From Palleronia sediminis (GTDB taxonomy: Bacteria > Pseudomonadota > Alphaproteobacteria > Rhodobacterales > Rhodobacteraceae), in contig NZ_SNAA01000015.1 of the NCBI RefSeq assembly GCF_004358695.1, positions 31,295 through 95,294 on the forward strand: a DNA stretch of 64,000 nucleotides, written 5' to 3'. A program made the position numbers and the translations under genes. The notes under the pieces were generated by a model that saw only the letters and a list, made by a program, of their open reading frames with translations, was not told the DNA's origin and searched no databases. Position 1 is the first letter of the stretch; every line of letters starts with the position of its first letter. This document shows, piece after piece, positions 1-9,433 of this stretch.

Positions 1-668
1 TGCAGGATGAAAAAGCCGGTGGTGTCGGGCTCGCCGTGGCGCGCGACGGTGCCATAGGGCGCCATGCGGACGGCCGCACCCGAGCGGTTCTCGACCGTCT
101 GGTCGATGGTGAACATGTAGTCGTCATCGACCGAGATCACGCGACGAAAGGTCAGCCCCGCGCCGTTCTCCCATTCGAGCGTGACGGGCCGGTTCACGCC
201 CAACTCCTCGCCCTCGACCAGCCGCCAGGGGGTGTTGGCGCCCGGCACGTCGTCGAACTCGAGCGATCCGCCCGGCGCCCAGCCGAACAGCGCGTAATAG
301 GGCTGTCCGCCGCCCACGGGCGACAGAAGGTCGACTATGGGCGAGTCGGGGTCCAGCGTTTCGCGATAGCGCTTGAGCGAAAGGTCGTCGATCCGCCCCC
401 CGTTGAGCGAGATCGAGCCCGCCAACGCCGGTGTGTCGATGGGGATGCGCGGGGCCTCGACCTCTGCCGCGGGGGCGTCGGGCACGGTTTCGCCCGCGAC
501 GCGGGCCGAGGGCGGCAGGTCGGCCACCGCCAGGTCGGCATCGGCCGCGACGTTATCGGCCGTGGTGTCGCGCACGGGCTGTTCGGGTGGAAAGAAGAAC
601 ATCCACCCCAGAATGACGAGGAAACTCAGAACCGTCGCAAAGATGAGGTTCCTGTTTTGGTCGTCCAT
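1..668 (-). CDS. yidC: Membrane protein insertase YidC, N-terminal part (cut by window edge)
   Basis: The minus strand read from an ATG at 668 gives a protein starting MDDQNRNLIFATVLSFLVI, the typical YidC opening with a first membrane helix (about residues 7-24). A periplasmic beta-rich region follows (for example GGRIDDLSLKRYRETLDPDSP). YidC inserts and folds inner-membrane proteins, with or without SecYEG. About 222 codons are present; the C-terminal five-helix insertase core lies outside the window. It is the most downstream gene of the rpmH-rnpA-yidD-ttcA-yidC block, about 105 bp after ttcA, which is the usual genomic setting. Confidence 0.93.
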   Translation of the reverse strand, partial: MDDQNRNLIFATVLSFLVILGWMFFFPPEQPVRDTTADNVAADADLAVADLPPSARVAGETVPDAPAAEVEAPRIPIDTPALAGSISLNGGRIDDLSLKRYRETLDPDSPIVDLLSPVGGGQPYYALFGWAPGGSLEFDDVPGANTPWRLVEGEELGVNRPVTLEWENGAGLTFRRVISVDDDYMFTIDQTVENRSGAAVRMAPYGTVARHGEPDTTGFFIL

Positions 669-773
669 ATCGTTCCGCCCCGGGCCAGCCGCCAATTCAG
701 CCGGTGTTCAACAGGGCGTGCGGGTCGAGGTCAAGCGCAAAGCCCTTGTGGGTGCCCTCCGCTCACGCAGGGG

Positions 774-1649
774 TCAACGGGTCGTGTCGTCCGGCAACGA
801 TATATCCCCCGCCGCCGAAAGGTCGAGCCCGGCGAAATCGAACAGGGCCGGGTCGAGCAGGTGCGAGGGCTGCGCATGGGCCAGCGCGCGGAACATGATC
901 TGTCGCCGTCCGGGGCTGCGCGCCTCCCATTCGTCGAGAATGCGCTTGACCTGCTGGCGTTGCAGCCCGTCCTGGCTCCCGCAGAGGTCGCAGGGGATGA
1001 TCGGATAGGCCATCGCCGCGGCGAACCGCGCGCAATCGGCCTCGGCGACATGGGCGAGGGGGCGCAGCACGAACAGGTCGCCATCCTCGTTGACCAGCTT
1101 GGGCGGCATGGTCGCGAGCCGGCCGCCGAAGAACAGGTTCATGAAGAACGTCTCGAGGATGTCGTCGCGGTGATGGCCCAGCACGACCGCGCTGCACCCT
1201 TCCTCGCGGGCGATGCGATAGAGGTTGCCGCGCCGCAGCCGCGAGCAGAGCGCGCAATAGGTCCGACCCTCGGGCACCTTGTCCTTGACCACGCTGAAGG
1301 TATCGCGAAACTCGATCCGGTGCGGCACGCCGCGTTCCTCGAGAAACTCGGGCAGGACGGTGGCGGGAAAACCCGGCTGCCCCTGGTCGAGATTGCAGGC
1401 CAGAAGCTCGACCGGCAGCAATCCGCGCCACTGAAGCTCGTGCAGAACGGCCAGCAGGGTAAAGCTGTCCTTGCCGCCCGACAGGCAGACGAGCCATCGC
1501 TCGGGGCCCGTGTCACGCGGTCCGCGCACCATGCCATAGCGTGTGATCGCCTCGCGGGTTTCGCGCAGGATGCGTTTGCGCAGCTTGCGGAACTCGGTCG
1601 TCGCGGGGGCGCCGGCGAAAAGCGGATGGATGTCGTTGTGGTCCAGCAT
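774..1649 (-). CDS. ttcA: tRNA 2-thiocytidine(32) synthetase TtcA
   Basis: A PP-loop ATPase that thiolates cytidine 32 of some tRNAs using an Fe-S cluster. Visible features are the PP-loop SGGKDS (about residues 57-62), a CALC motif (C132/C135) and a CDLC motif (C220/C223); these cysteine pairs are the TtcA signature. The chosen ATG at 1649 gives [11 protein letters not shown], like family N-termini, and 291 residues. An alternative TTG at 1694 overlaps the yidD stop as TTGA and would add 15 residues, so translational coupling to yidD is possible. It lies between yidD and yidC on the same strand. Confidence 0.92.
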   Translation of the reverse strand: MLDHNDIHPLFAGAPATTEFRKLRKRILRETREAITRYGMVRGPRDTGPERWLVCLSGGKDSFTLLAVLHELQWRGLLPVELLACNLDQGQPGFPATVLPEFLEERGVPHRIEFRDTFSVVKDKVPEGRTYCALCSRLRRGNLYRIAREEGCSAVVLGHHRDDILETFFMNLFFGGRLATMPPKLVNEDGDLFVLRPLAHVAEADCARFAAAMAYPIIPCDLCGSQDGLQRQQVKRILDEWEARSPGRRQIMFRALAHAQPSHLLDPALFDFAGLDLSAAGDISLPDDTTR

Positions 1650-1690
1650 GACCGCGCGATAGCGCGGATCGGCCGGGCAGGGAAGCGGGC

Positions 1691-1912
1691 TCAATCCGGC
1701 ACGTCGTCCACGCCGGCCCCGCCCCAGGGGTGACAGCGCGCGATGCGGCGCAGCGTCAGCCAGCCGCCGCGCAAGGCCCCGTGCCGCCGCAGCGCCTCGA
1801 GCGCATAGGCCGAACAGGTCGGGTCATAGCGGCAGTTATAGCCCACCCATGGCGAGAACACTGCGCGATAGACCCGCACCGGAAGCGCAAGGATCCAGGC
1901 AAGCGGGGTCAT
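1691..1912 (-). CDS. yidD: Membrane protein insertion efficiency factor YidD
   Basis: A small (73 residue) membrane-associated protein that assists YidC-dependent insertion. The sequence [20 protein letters not shown] is an amphipathic/hydrophobic N-terminus, followed by the conserved block around [13 protein letters not shown] and by RCHPWG. The ATG at 1912 overlaps the rnpA stop by 4 bp (ATGA), pointing to coupled translation. The gene sits in the canonical rpmH-rnpA-yidD-yidC order, here with ttcA added before yidC. Confidence 0.93.
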   Translation of the reverse strand: MTPLAWILALPVRVYRAVFSPWVGYNCRYDPTCSAYALEALRRHGALRGGWLTLRRIARCHPWGGAGVDDVPD

Positions 1913-2322
1913 CCGTGCGCCCGGTCGAGCGCGCGCGCAAGCTCGGCGCAGAGGGTGTCGAAGGGGATTGCGGCGGTGCGGTCGCGCCGCCCGATCAGCA
2001 CGTAATCCCATCCCGGCCGGGCGCGGCCGGGCAGCGTCAGGCGCGCGGCCTCGCGCAGGCGTCTCTTGGCGCGGTTACGCGCCACCGCGTTGCCGACCTT
2101 TTTCGAGCAGGTGAACCCGACGCGCACCGGGCCGGGCGCGCCCCGGTCGCGGGCCTGCAACACGAACCCGTCGGCCCGCACGCTGACCGCCCGCGCCGCC
2201 CGCAGGAAATCGGCACGCCGGGTGAGACGTTCGGTCGAGGGCGCGTCGTGCCCGGACGCGGAAACCCCGCCTGCACCTTGCGGCGCGGCGGGGCGATCCG
2301 TGTCAGCGGCGATAGCGATCAG
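1909..2322 (-). CDS. rnpA: Ribonuclease P protein component, non-standard start
   Basis: The protein subunit of RNase P, which matures tRNA 5' ends. The conserved core is clear: [33 protein letters not shown], then LREAARLTL and GWDYVLIGR. The reading frame has no ATG, GTG or TTG between the end of rpmH and this core. The coordinates given use a CTG at 2322 that overlaps the rpmH stop as CTGA and yields 137 residues, a normal family length. Alternatives are the only upstream ATG, at 2574, which would enclose rpmH completely in another frame (221 residues), or a single-base indel joining a GTG at 2276. The function is certain; the start is not. Confidence 0.85.
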
Positions 2323-2453
2323 GCGCTGAGCGACTTGCGGCCGCGGGCGCGGCGCGCGTTCAGGATCTTGCGGCCGGCCTTGGTGGCCATGCGCGCACGA
2401 AACCCGTGACGGCGCTTGCGCACGAGGTTCGAAGGCTGGAAGGTGCGTTTCAT
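2319..2453 (-). CDS. rpmH: 50S ribosomal protein L34
   Basis: A 44-residue protein starting [20 protein letters not shown] and containing [19 protein letters not shown], which is the full and invariant L34 pattern. It is a structural protein of the large ribosomal subunit. It is the first gene of the minus-strand block and overlaps the presumed rnpA start by 4 bp. About 265 bp separate it from the divergent TVP38 gene; that gap should hold the promoters of both. Confidence 0.97.
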
Positions 2454-2719
2454 GGCGTCTCTCCGGTCTGCTGCATGCCGCGGCGTCGCGCCGGCCGCAC
2501 GGGGGGCCACACGCATCGGCCGGGGCGCGATCGTCTCGAACCCCGCCTCTAGGGCCGGCGCGCCGCGCTGTCAACCGCCCGCGCGGACCGCGACGGGGTG
2601 GAACCGTTTCAGCCCCCGCCCCATTCCGTCACGACCCCTCAATCGCGCGTGATAGGGGTGGCGCCCGCCGCGCGAACCGCCACCATCGCCGCCGACGCCA
2701 TCGACAGGAGTGCCCCGGC

Positions 2720-3445
2720 ATGGACGACACCACGACTCGATCGGCCTGGGGCAGGCGCGTGCCGATCATCGTGATCGCCGCCGTGGCGCTGATCGGGGCC
2801 TTTACCCTGCGCGACTATCTCAGCTTCGACGCGCTGGCGCGCAACCGTGCCGAGTTGCTGGCCTTTCGCGATGCCAATTACCTCGCCAGCGTCGCGGGGT
2901 TCGTCGCGGCCTATGCGGCGATCGTGGCCTTCAGCCTGCCCGGCGCGACCATCGCCACCCTGACCGGGGGGTTCCTGTTCGCGACCTTTCCCGGCGCGCT
3001 CTACAACATCACCGGGGCGACGCTGGGCGCCATCGCGATATTCCTCGCGGCGCGCTGGGGCCTCGGAGAGCGGCTGTCGGCGCGCATGACGGCCGGCGAG
3101 GGGCTGATCCGGCGCATCAAGACCGGCATCGACGAGAACCAGTGGTCGATGCTCTTTCTCATCCGGCTGGTGCCCGCGGTGCCGTTCTTCGTCGCCAATC
3201 TCGTGCCGGCCTTCATGAACGTGGCGCTATGGCGATTCGCGGTCTCGACCTTTCTGGGGATCATCCCCGGCGCGGTGGTCTATACCTCGGTCGGCGCGGG
3301 GCTGGGCGAGGTGTTCGCCCGCGGCGAGACGCCCGATCTCGGCATCGTCTTCGAGCCGCACATCCTTCTGCCGATCCTCGGCCTGTGCCTTCTGGCGGCG
3401 CTTCCCATCCTCATCAAGGCCCTGCGCGGGCGGAAAGGTCTCTGA
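2720..3445 (+). CDS. TVP38/TMEM64 (DedA-like) inner-membrane protein
   Basis: A 241-residue integral membrane protein with an N-terminal helix (about 14-30) and several further helices. It carries the SNARE-associated/VTT-type pattern: FSLPGATIATLTGGFLF with a glycine-rich re-entrant segment, and IRLVPAVPFFVANLVPAF. Members of this superfamily are linked to membrane homeostasis and lipid scrambling; the substrate here is unknown. The stop is 1 bp before the start of the following flavoprotein, so the two are surely co-transcribed. This pairing recurs in proteobacteria, and the two domains can be fused. Confidence 0.85.
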   Translation: MDDTTTRSAWGRRVPIIVIAAVALIGAFTLRDYLSFDALARNRAELLAFRDANYLASVAGFVAAYAAIVAFSLPGATIATLTGGFLFATFPGALYNITGATLGAIAIFLAARWGLGERLSARMTAGEGLIRRIKTGIDENQWSMLFLIRLVPAVPFFVANLVPAFMNVALWRFAVSTFLGIIPGAVVYTSVGAGLGEVFARGETPDLGIVFEPHILLPILGLCLLAALPILIKALRGRKGL

Positions 3446-3446
3446 C

Positions 3447-4862
3447 ATGGAACGGATTTCCTGCGACATCTGCATCGTGGGCGCGGGCTCGGCAGGGCTG
3501 TCCGTCGCGTCCGGAGCGGCGCAGCTCGGCGCCGACGTGGTACTGATCGAGGGGCGCAAGATGGGCGGCGACTGCCTGAACTTCGGCTGCGTCCCCTCCA
3601 AGGCGCTGATCGCGGCGGGCAAGCACGCCCAGACCGTGCGCAAGGGCGGCATGGGCGTCGCGCCGGCCGCGCCGCAGGTCGATTTCGCCGCCGCCAAGGA
3701 CCATGTCGAGGCGGCCATCGAGGCGCTGGCACCCGCCGACAGCGTCGAGCGGTTCGAGGGCTTGGGCGTTCGCGTCATCCGCGACTGGGCGCGCTTTGTC
3801 TCGCCCACCGAGATGCAGGTCGGTGAGCGTCGGATCAAGGCGCGCCGCTTCGTGCTGGCCACCGGATCCTCGCCGCTGGTCCCGCCCATCGAGGGGCTGG
3901 ACGCGGTGCCCTATTTCACCAACGAGACCATTTTCGACCTGCGCGAGCGGCCCGAGCACCTGATCGTCATCGGCGGCGGGAATATCGGCATGGAAATGGC
4001 GCAGGCCCATCGCCGCCTGGGTTGCAAGGTGACGGTGGTCGAGGGTTCGCGCGCCCTGGCCAAGGACGACCCCGAGGCCGTCGCCATCCTGATGGAGCGG
4101 CTGCGCGGCGAGGGTATCGAGATCGTCGAGGGCGAACAGGCCGCGCGCGTCACCGGACAGGACGGGGCCGTGACCGTCGAGACCGAGGGCGGCCGCAGCT
4201 TTTCGGGCTCGCACCTGCTGATCGCGGTGGGGCGCAAGGTCAATCTCGACCGGCTCGACCTGGATGCGGGGGGCGTCAAGCATGACCGGGCCATCGAGGT
4301 GGGCGACGATCTGCGCTCGACCAGCAACCGGCGGGTCTATGCCATCGGGGACGCGGCCGGGCGGCTCCAGTTCACCCATGTGGCGGGCTATCACGCGGGC
4401 GTCGTCGTGCGGTCCATCGTGTTCGGCCTGCCAGCAAAGGCGAAACAGCACCACATCCCCTGGGCGACCTATACCGACCCGGAACTCGCGCAGGTCGGGC
4501 TGACCGAGGCGCAGGCCCGCGAGGAGCACGGCGGCAATCTCGAGGTCGTGCGCGCGGAATATGCCGAGAACGACCGCGCCAATACCGAAGACAGGACGAC
4601 GGGGTTCGTCAAGGTCATGGTGGTGCGTGGCAAGCCCGTCGGCGCCACCATCGTGGGCGCGCAGGCCGGAGAGCTGATCGGGGTCTGGGCGCTCGCCATC
4701 GCCAACGGGCTCAGGATGAAGGCGCTGGCCGATACCGTCCTGCCCTATCCGACCCTGATGGAGCTGAACAAGAAGGCCGCTTCGGCGTATTTCTCGCCAA
4801 GACTGTTCGGAAACGATACACTCAAGAGCGTCGTTGGACTGATACAGAAATACCTGCCCTGA
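3447..4862 (+). CDS. Pyridine nucleotide-disulfide oxidoreductase, MerA-like
   Basis: A 471-residue FAD/NAD(P)H disulfide reductase. The N-terminal FAD site is CIVGAGSAGLSVAS, the redox pair is in GGDCLNFGCVPSKAL (C43/C48), the NAD(P) site is VIGGGNIGMEMA, and the second FAD site is VYAIGDAAG. At the C-terminal dimer interface, dihydrolipoamide dehydrogenase has an HxHPT motif. Here it is LPYPT, with Tyr at the catalytic His position, resembling mercuric reductase. The C-terminal vicinal cysteines of MerA are absent (it ends KYLP). It is probably a reductase of a small disulfide or metal species, not an E3 subunit. It is co-transcribed with the TVP38 gene. Confidence 0.85.
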   Translation: MERISCDICIVGAGSAGLSVASGAAQLGADVVLIEGRKMGGDCLNFGCVPSKALIAAGKHAQTVRKGGMGVAPAAPQVDFAAAKDHVEAAIEALAPADSVERFEGLGVRVIRDWARFVSPTEMQVGERRIKARRFVLATGSSPLVPPIEGLDAVPYFTNETIFDLRERPEHLIVIGGGNIGMEMAQAHRRLGCKVTVVEGSRALAKDDPEAVAILMERLRGEGIEIVEGEQAARVTGQDGAVTVETEGGRSFSGSHLLIAVGRKVNLDRLDLDAGGVKHDRAIEVGDDLRSTSNRRVYAIGDAAGRLQFTHVAGYHAGVVVRSIVFGLPAKAKQHHIPWATYTDPELAQVGLTEAQAREEHGGNLEVVRAEYAENDRANTEDRTTGFVKVMVVRGKPVGATIVGAQAGELIGVWALAIANGLRMKALADTVLPYPTLMELNKKAASAYFSPRLFGNDTLKSVVGLIQKYLP

Positions 4863-4872
4863 CGGGAAGAAC

Positions 4873-6273
4873 ATGCTCAACAGCCTGTCCGGCCGCTTCC
4901 TCATCCTGACGGTGATCTTCGTCATGCTGGCCGAAGTGCTGATCTTCGTGCCGTCGGTCGCCCGTTTCCGTGAGGATTACCTTTATACCGCGGTCGAGCG
5001 GGCGCATATCGCGTCGCTGGCCGCGCTGTCGGACGACATGGTGAACCCGGCGCTCGAACGCGAGCTTCTCGAGACGGTGGGCGTCTACAATATCGTGCTG
5101 CGCGCCGATGACGCACGCCAGCTCGTGCTCAGTTCCGAGATCCCGTCGCCGGTGGCCGCGACCTACGATCTGCGCGACGCGACCGCCGTGACGCTGATCC
5201 GCGACGCCATGGCGACGCTCGTTCAGGACAGCGACGAGATCGTGCGCGTCCTCGCCACCCCGCCGCGCCGGCCCAACCTCGTGATCGAGGTGACGCTGGC
5301 CGACGGGCCGCTCAGGATGGCGATGCTGCAATACGGGCTGCGGGTGCTGATCCTGTCGGCGGTGATCTCGGGCATGACCGCGATCCTGCTGTTCTGGGCG
5401 GTGCGCCGCGTGATCGTGCTGCCCATCCGCGGCGTGGTGCAGGCGATGGAGAGCTATGCCGAGGCGCCCGAGGACGCGCGCCGCGTCATCGTGCCCTCGG
5501 CCGGCGTGCGCGAACTGCGGACCGCCGAACAGGCGCTGCGCAGCCTCCAGACGCAGCTTACCGCCGCGCTCAGGCAACGCCAGCGGCTGGCCCAGCTTGG
5601 CGGCGCGGTGGCCAAGATCAGCCACGACCTGCGCAACGTGCTGACCACCGCGCAGCTTTTCGCCGACCGGCTCGAGGAAACCAGCGAGGATCCCACCGCC
5701 AAGCGGCTGTTGCCGAAGCTTTTGAACTCGATCAGCCGGGCGATCTCGATCTGCGAGGGCACGCTGGCCTTCGGCCGCGTCGACGAGCCGCAACCGGCGC
5801 TGCAACGCGTTCCTCTGGGTGATATCGTCGAGGACGTGATCGAGGGCGAACGGCTCGCCGCGGCCGACCAGAACGTGACCATCGAACGCGACATCCCCCA
5901 CGAGATGTACGTGCGCGCCGATCCCGAACAGCTTTACCGCGTGCTGGGCAACCTCGTGCGCAATGCCCGCCAGGCGCTGGCGCTGCGCCCCGAGGGCGGG
6001 CGCATCGCGATCCTCGGCCGCGAGACCGAGAGCGACTGGATCGTCGAGGTCTCGGATACCGGCCCCGGACTGCCGCCCCGCGCCCGCGATCACCTGTTCG
6101 AGCCATTCGCCTCGGCCTCGGGCAAGGGCGGCACGGGGCTGGGCCTGACCATCGCGCACGAGCTCGTCCGCGGCCATGGCGGAACGCTGACGCTGGTCGA
6201 GACCGGCCCCGAGGGCACACGGTTCGAGATCCGCCTGCCGCGCGCCGTGGTCGGGCTGGACGCGCCCGAATAG
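4873..6273 (+). CDS. Membrane sensor histidine kinase
   Basis: A 466-residue kinase. Helices at about 7-25 and 155-175 flank a periplasmic sensor region, followed by a HAMP-like linker. The H box is KISHDLRNVLT, the N box is LVRNARQALAL, G1 is VSDTGPGLP and G2 is GTGLGLTIAHELVRGHGG, so the catalytic core is intact. No response regulator gene is adjacent, so it is an orphan. It starts 10 bp after the MerA-like gene and may belong to that transcript, which would make redox or metal stress a possible but unproven signal. Confidence 0.88.
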   Translation: MLNSLSGRFLILTVIFVMLAEVLIFVPSVARFREDYLYTAVERAHIASLAALSDDMVNPALERELLETVGVYNIVLRADDARQLVLSSEIPSPVAATYDLRDATAVTLIRDAMATLVQDSDEIVRVLATPPRRPNLVIEVTLADGPLRMAMLQYGLRVLILSAVISGMTAILLFWAVRRVIVLPIRGVVQAMESYAEAPEDARRVIVPSAGVRELRTAEQALRSLQTQLTAALRQRQRLAQLGGAVAKISHDLRNVLTTAQLFADRLEETSEDPTAKRLLPKLLNSISRAISICEGTLAFGRVDEPQPALQRVPLGDIVEDVIEGERLAAADQNVTIERDIPHEMYVRADPEQLYRVLGNLVRNARQALALRPEGGRIAILGRETESDWIVEVSDTGPGLPPRARDHLFEPFASASGKGGTGLGLTIAHELVRGHGGTLTLVETGPEGTRFEIRLPRAVVGLDAPE

Positions 6274-6432
6274 CCCCAGCGCATGGCGCCACTCGCGGCG
6301 TCGGATGGGTATTTGAGAAAGAGAAGAGCGGGGCGTGAGCACCCGTCCCCGCCGCGCAGCATCGTTGTGTCTTGCCCCCGGCCAAGCGGTGCCTAATGTG
6401 CGCGCCGATCCCCCTGATGCGAGGTTGCGACC

Positions 6433-7263
6433 GTGCCATCCCCCGAGACCTGCGCGGCCATCGTCGCGGCCCTGCGCGATGCGGCCCGCGCCGAGATCCT
6501 GCCGCGGTTCCGCAATCTCGACCAGGAAGAGGTCGAGACGAAATCGGGGCCCGAAGACCTCGTGACCGTTGCCGACCGCGCCGCCGAGGCTGCCATCTTT
6601 GCCCGGCTGGGGCCGCTATTGCCGGGCGCGACCCTGTTGGGAGAGGAGATCTCGGAAAGCGATCCGGGGCTTCTCTCGGCGCTGGACGGGGCCGGGACCG
6701 TCGCCGTGATCGACCCCATCGACGGCACCTGGAACTATGCCCACGGGCTGGCACTGTTCGGGATCATCGCGGCCATCCGCGCGGGCGGCGAGACGCGGTT
6801 CGGCGCGCTCTACGATCCGGTGCTCGACGATTGGGTGACGGCGCGGGCGGGCCAGGGGGCGCATATCGCGCGCGAGGGCGTGGCCCCGCGTCGGCTGTCG
6901 GTGCGCGGCGCGCGGGCGCCCGAGGACGAGACGGGATACCTGCCTTTGGGGCTGTTCGCGCCGGACCGTCAGGCCGCCGTCGCTGCGCGCGTGCCGGGGT
7001 TCGGCCGCATCCAGACCCTGCGCTGTTCGTGCCACGAATACCGGATGCTCGCGCAGGGGCATGTCGACTGGCTGATCGCCGCCCAGTCCAAGCCCTGGGA
7101 CCATCTCGCCGGCCAGTTGATCGTGACCGAGGCCGGTGGCGCCTGCGGCACGCTGTCGGGGGACGCATGGGATCCCTCCGATACCGGCCAGATCCTGATG
7201 GCGGCCTCGTCGGCCGATCGGCTCGAGGCCCTGCGCGAGACATTCGCCCCGGCGCTGGGCTGA
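6433..7263 (+). CDS. Inositol monophosphatase family protein
   Basis: A 276-residue Mg-dependent, Li-sensitive-type phosphatase. Metal and substrate motifs are [15 protein letters not shown], the signature [13 protein letters not shown] and, near the C-terminus, [17 protein letters not shown]. Family members hydrolyse inositol phosphates, histidinol phosphate, PAP or fructose-1,6-bisphosphate; the residues seen do not settle the substrate. An ATG candidate lies a few codons in, but the GTG at 6433 gives the natural length. The gene stands alone between the kinase and gcdH. Confidence 0.85.
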   Translation: MPSPETCAAIVAALRDAARAEILPRFRNLDQEEVETKSGPEDLVTVADRAAEAAIFARLGPLLPGATLLGEEISESDPGLLSALDGAGTVAVIDPIDGTWNYAHGLALFGIIAAIRAGGETRFGALYDPVLDDWVTARAGQGAHIAREGVAPRRLSVRGARAPEDETGYLPLGLFAPDRQAAVAARVPGFGRIQTLRCSCHEYRMLAQGHVDWLIAAQSKPWDHLAGQLIVTEAGGACGTLSGDAWDPSDTGQILMAASSADRLEALRETFAPALG

Positions 7264-7358
7264 TCGGACGGGCGGATCGGTCGCGACGCGGGGGCGTTGC
7301 AGGCGGCTCCCGTTCTGCCGATACTGCGTTGCGCGCCCGCCCTTTCAGGAGATCCGCC

Positions 7359-8594
7359 ATGCCCAAGGACAGCCCCGAGCAGACCCCGCGCCATCCCGCG
7401 GGCCACGGCCCCGAACTGTCGGCCTTTGTCTGGGCCGATCCGCTGGGGCTCGAGGCGCAGCTCGACGAGGACGAGCGGATGCTGCGCGACGCCGCCGCGT
7501 CCTTTGCCGAGGCCCGGCTCGCCCCCCTCGCGCGCGACGCCTTTCGCGGCGAGACAAGCGCGCCCGAGCTTTTCCCCGCCATGGGCGAGGCGGGGCTGCT
7601 GGGCGCCACGATCCCCGAGCGGTTCGGCGGGCTCCAGGCGAATTACGTCACCTACGGGTTGATCGCGCGCGAGGTGGAGCGCGTCGATTCGGGCTATCGC
7701 TCGATGCTGTCGGTGCAATCCTCGCTGGTGATGTACCCGATCCACGCCTATGGCAGCGATGCGCAGCGCGCGCGGTTCCTGCCCGAACTGGCCGCGGGCC
7801 GGATGATCGGCTGTTTCGGCCTGACCGAACCCGATGCCGGGTCCGACCCCGCCGGGATGAAGACGACGGCGCGCAAGACCGCGGCGGGCTATGTCCTGAA
7901 CGGCACCAAGACCTGGATCTCGAACGCGCCCTTTGCCGATGTCTTTGTCGTCTGGGCCAAGTCCGACGCGCATGACGGCAAGATCCGCGGGTTCCTGTTG
8001 GAAAAGGGGATGGCCGGGCTTTCGTCGCCCAAGCTCGAAGGCAAGCTGTCGCTCAGGGCGTCGCCCACGGGCCAGATCGTCATGCAGGATGTCGAGGTCG
8101 GCGAGGAGGCGCTTTTGCCCGGCGTCCAAGGGCTCAAGGGGCCGTTCGGCTGTCTCAACCGCGCGCGCTACGGCATCGCCTGGGGCGTGATGGGCGCGGC
8201 CGAGGCATGCTGGCACGTCGCCCGGCAATACGGGCTCGACCGCACGCAGTTCGGCCGGCCGCTGGCGCAGACGCAGCTTTTCCAGAAAAAGCTCGCCGAC
8301 ATGCAAACCGAGATCGCGCTGGGCCTGCAGGGCGCGTTGCAACTCGGGCGGATGATGGATGCGGGCACAGCCTCGCCCGAGGCGATCAGCCTGATGAAGC
8401 GCAACAATTGCGGCAAGGCGCTGACCGTGGCGCGGATGGCGCGCGACATGCTGGGCGGCAACGGCATCTCGGACGATTTCCCGGTGATGCGCCACATGCT
8501 GAACCTCGAGACGGTGAACACCTACGAGGGCACGCATGACGTACACGCGCTGATCCTGGGGCGGGCACAGACGGGGCTCCAGGCGTTCTTCTAG
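7359..8594 (+). CDS. gcdH: Glutaryl-CoA dehydrogenase
   Basis: A 411-residue acyl-CoA dehydrogenase. It oxidatively decarboxylates glutaryl-CoA to crotonyl-CoA in lysine, tryptophan and aromatic breakdown, passing electrons to ETF. The flavin/substrate segments are [18 protein letters not shown] and [16 protein letters not shown]. The catalytic glutamate lies in [21 protein letters not shown], which is typical of GcdH and not of short-chain enzymes. The start is the ATG at 7359, with an AGGAGA ribosome-binding site 7 bp upstream. It stands alone, with no regulator beside it. Confidence 0.93.
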   Translation: MPKDSPEQTPRHPAGHGPELSAFVWADPLGLEAQLDEDERMLRDAAASFAEARLAPLARDAFRGETSAPELFPAMGEAGLLGATIPERFGGLQANYVTYGLIAREVERVDSGYRSMLSVQSSLVMYPIHAYGSDAQRARFLPELAAGRMIGCFGLTEPDAGSDPAGMKTTARKTAAGYVLNGTKTWISNAPFADVFVVWAKSDAHDGKIRGFLLEKGMAGLSSPKLEGKLSLRASPTGQIVMQDVEVGEEALLPGVQGLKGPFGCLNRARYGIAWGVMGAAEACWHVARQYGLDRTQFGRPLAQTQLFQKKLADMQTEIALGLQGALQLGRMMDAGTASPEAISLMKRNNCGKALTVARMARDMLGGNGISDDFPVMRHMLNLETVNTYEGTHDVHALILGRAQTGLQAFF

Positions 8595-8668
8595 GTCGCG
8601 GGGGCCGGGGTCTTTCGGATTTCGGGCGGGCGGGCTATAGCGCCCCCCGCGCGGCCCGAGGTAGCTTG

Positions 8669-9433
8669 ATGTCAGATCCCGATATTTCCATCGTCGTTCC
8701 CGCCCGGAACGAATCGGCGGTTCTGCGCGCGCTGGTCGCCGAGATTTTCGACGCCTTTGCCGGGGTCGACGCGCGGATCGAGGTGATCGTGGTCGATGAC
8801 GGGTCGGATGACGGCAGCGCCGCGCTGCTGTCGGAGCTCGCGCGCGCGCATCCGGGGCTGCGACCGCTGCGCCATGACCGCCCCGCGGGGCAGAGCGCGG
8901 CGATCCATTCCGGCGTGCTGGCCGCACGGGCGCCCGTGGTCTGCACCATGGATGGCGACGGGCAGAACCCCCCGGCCGAGCTGCCGCGCCTTGCCCGCCG
9001 GCTGGCCGCGGCGAGCGGGCCGACGCTGGTCGCCGGGCAGCGCCGGCGGCGGCGCGACACGGCCAGCAAGCGGCTGGCCTCGCGCGCGGCCAACCGCATC
9101 CGCGCGGCGGTTCTTGGCGACGCCACCGCCGACACGGGCTGCGGGCTCAAGGCGTTCCGGCGCGACGATTATCTCGACCTGCCCTATTTCGATCACATGC
9201 ACCGCTATCTTCCGGCGCTGTTCCTGCGCGCCGGGGCCGAGGTCGTCCATGTCGAGGTGGGCGACCGGCCGCGGATGGGCGGGCGGTCGAACTATACCAA
9301 TTTCGGGCGGGCGATGGTCGGCGCCGTGGACCTGCTGGGCGTGGCCTGGCTGATCCGGCGGCGCAAGCGCGAACGGGCCCGCCCCATCGAGGCCGCCGCC
9401 GCACCCGTCGCCGCCACCGGGACGGACGCATGA
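8669..9433 (+). CDS. Family 2 glycosyltransferase, dolichyl-phosphate-mannose-synthase-like
   Basis: A 254-residue GT2 enzyme: ISIVVPARNE at the start, VIVVDDGSDDGS, the metal-binding MDGDGQ, then RMGGRSNYT. Unlike ArnC it has no strong C-terminal helix pair, only one hydrophobic stretch near 225-238. By family it would load a sugar onto polyprenyl phosphate. A TTG lies in frame just before the chosen ATG. It overlaps the LAB_N gene by 4 bp and heads a four-gene set (GT2, LAB_N, GT39, PAP2) likely to act on lipid A or another envelope glycolipid. Confidence 0.85.
   Translation: MSDPDISIVVPARNESAVLRALVAEIFDAFAGVDARIEVIVVDDGSDDGSAALLSELARAHPGLRPLRHDRPAGQSAAIHSGVLAARAPVVCTMDGDGQNPPAELPRLARRLAAASGPTLVAGQRRRRRDTASKRLASRAANRIRAAVLGDATADTGCGLKAFRRDDYLDLPYFDHMHRYLPALFLRAGAEVVHVEVGDRPRMGGRSNYTNFGRAMVGAVDLLGVAWLIRRRKRERARPIEAAAAPVAATGTDA

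Noticed and set aside
36-1733. A 565-codon plus-strand reading frame across yidC and ttcA
   Set aside because: It lies antisense to two well-supported genes, is rich in Arg/Gly/Ala as expected for a high-GC shadow frame, and shows no domain.
3447-4862. Assignment as dihydrolipoamide dehydrogenase (E3) for the oxoacid dehydrogenase locus
   Set aside because: The E3 catalytic His-His-Pro-Thr motif is replaced by LPYPT, and the gene is coupled to a TVP38 gene more than 30 kb away from the E1/E2 genes.
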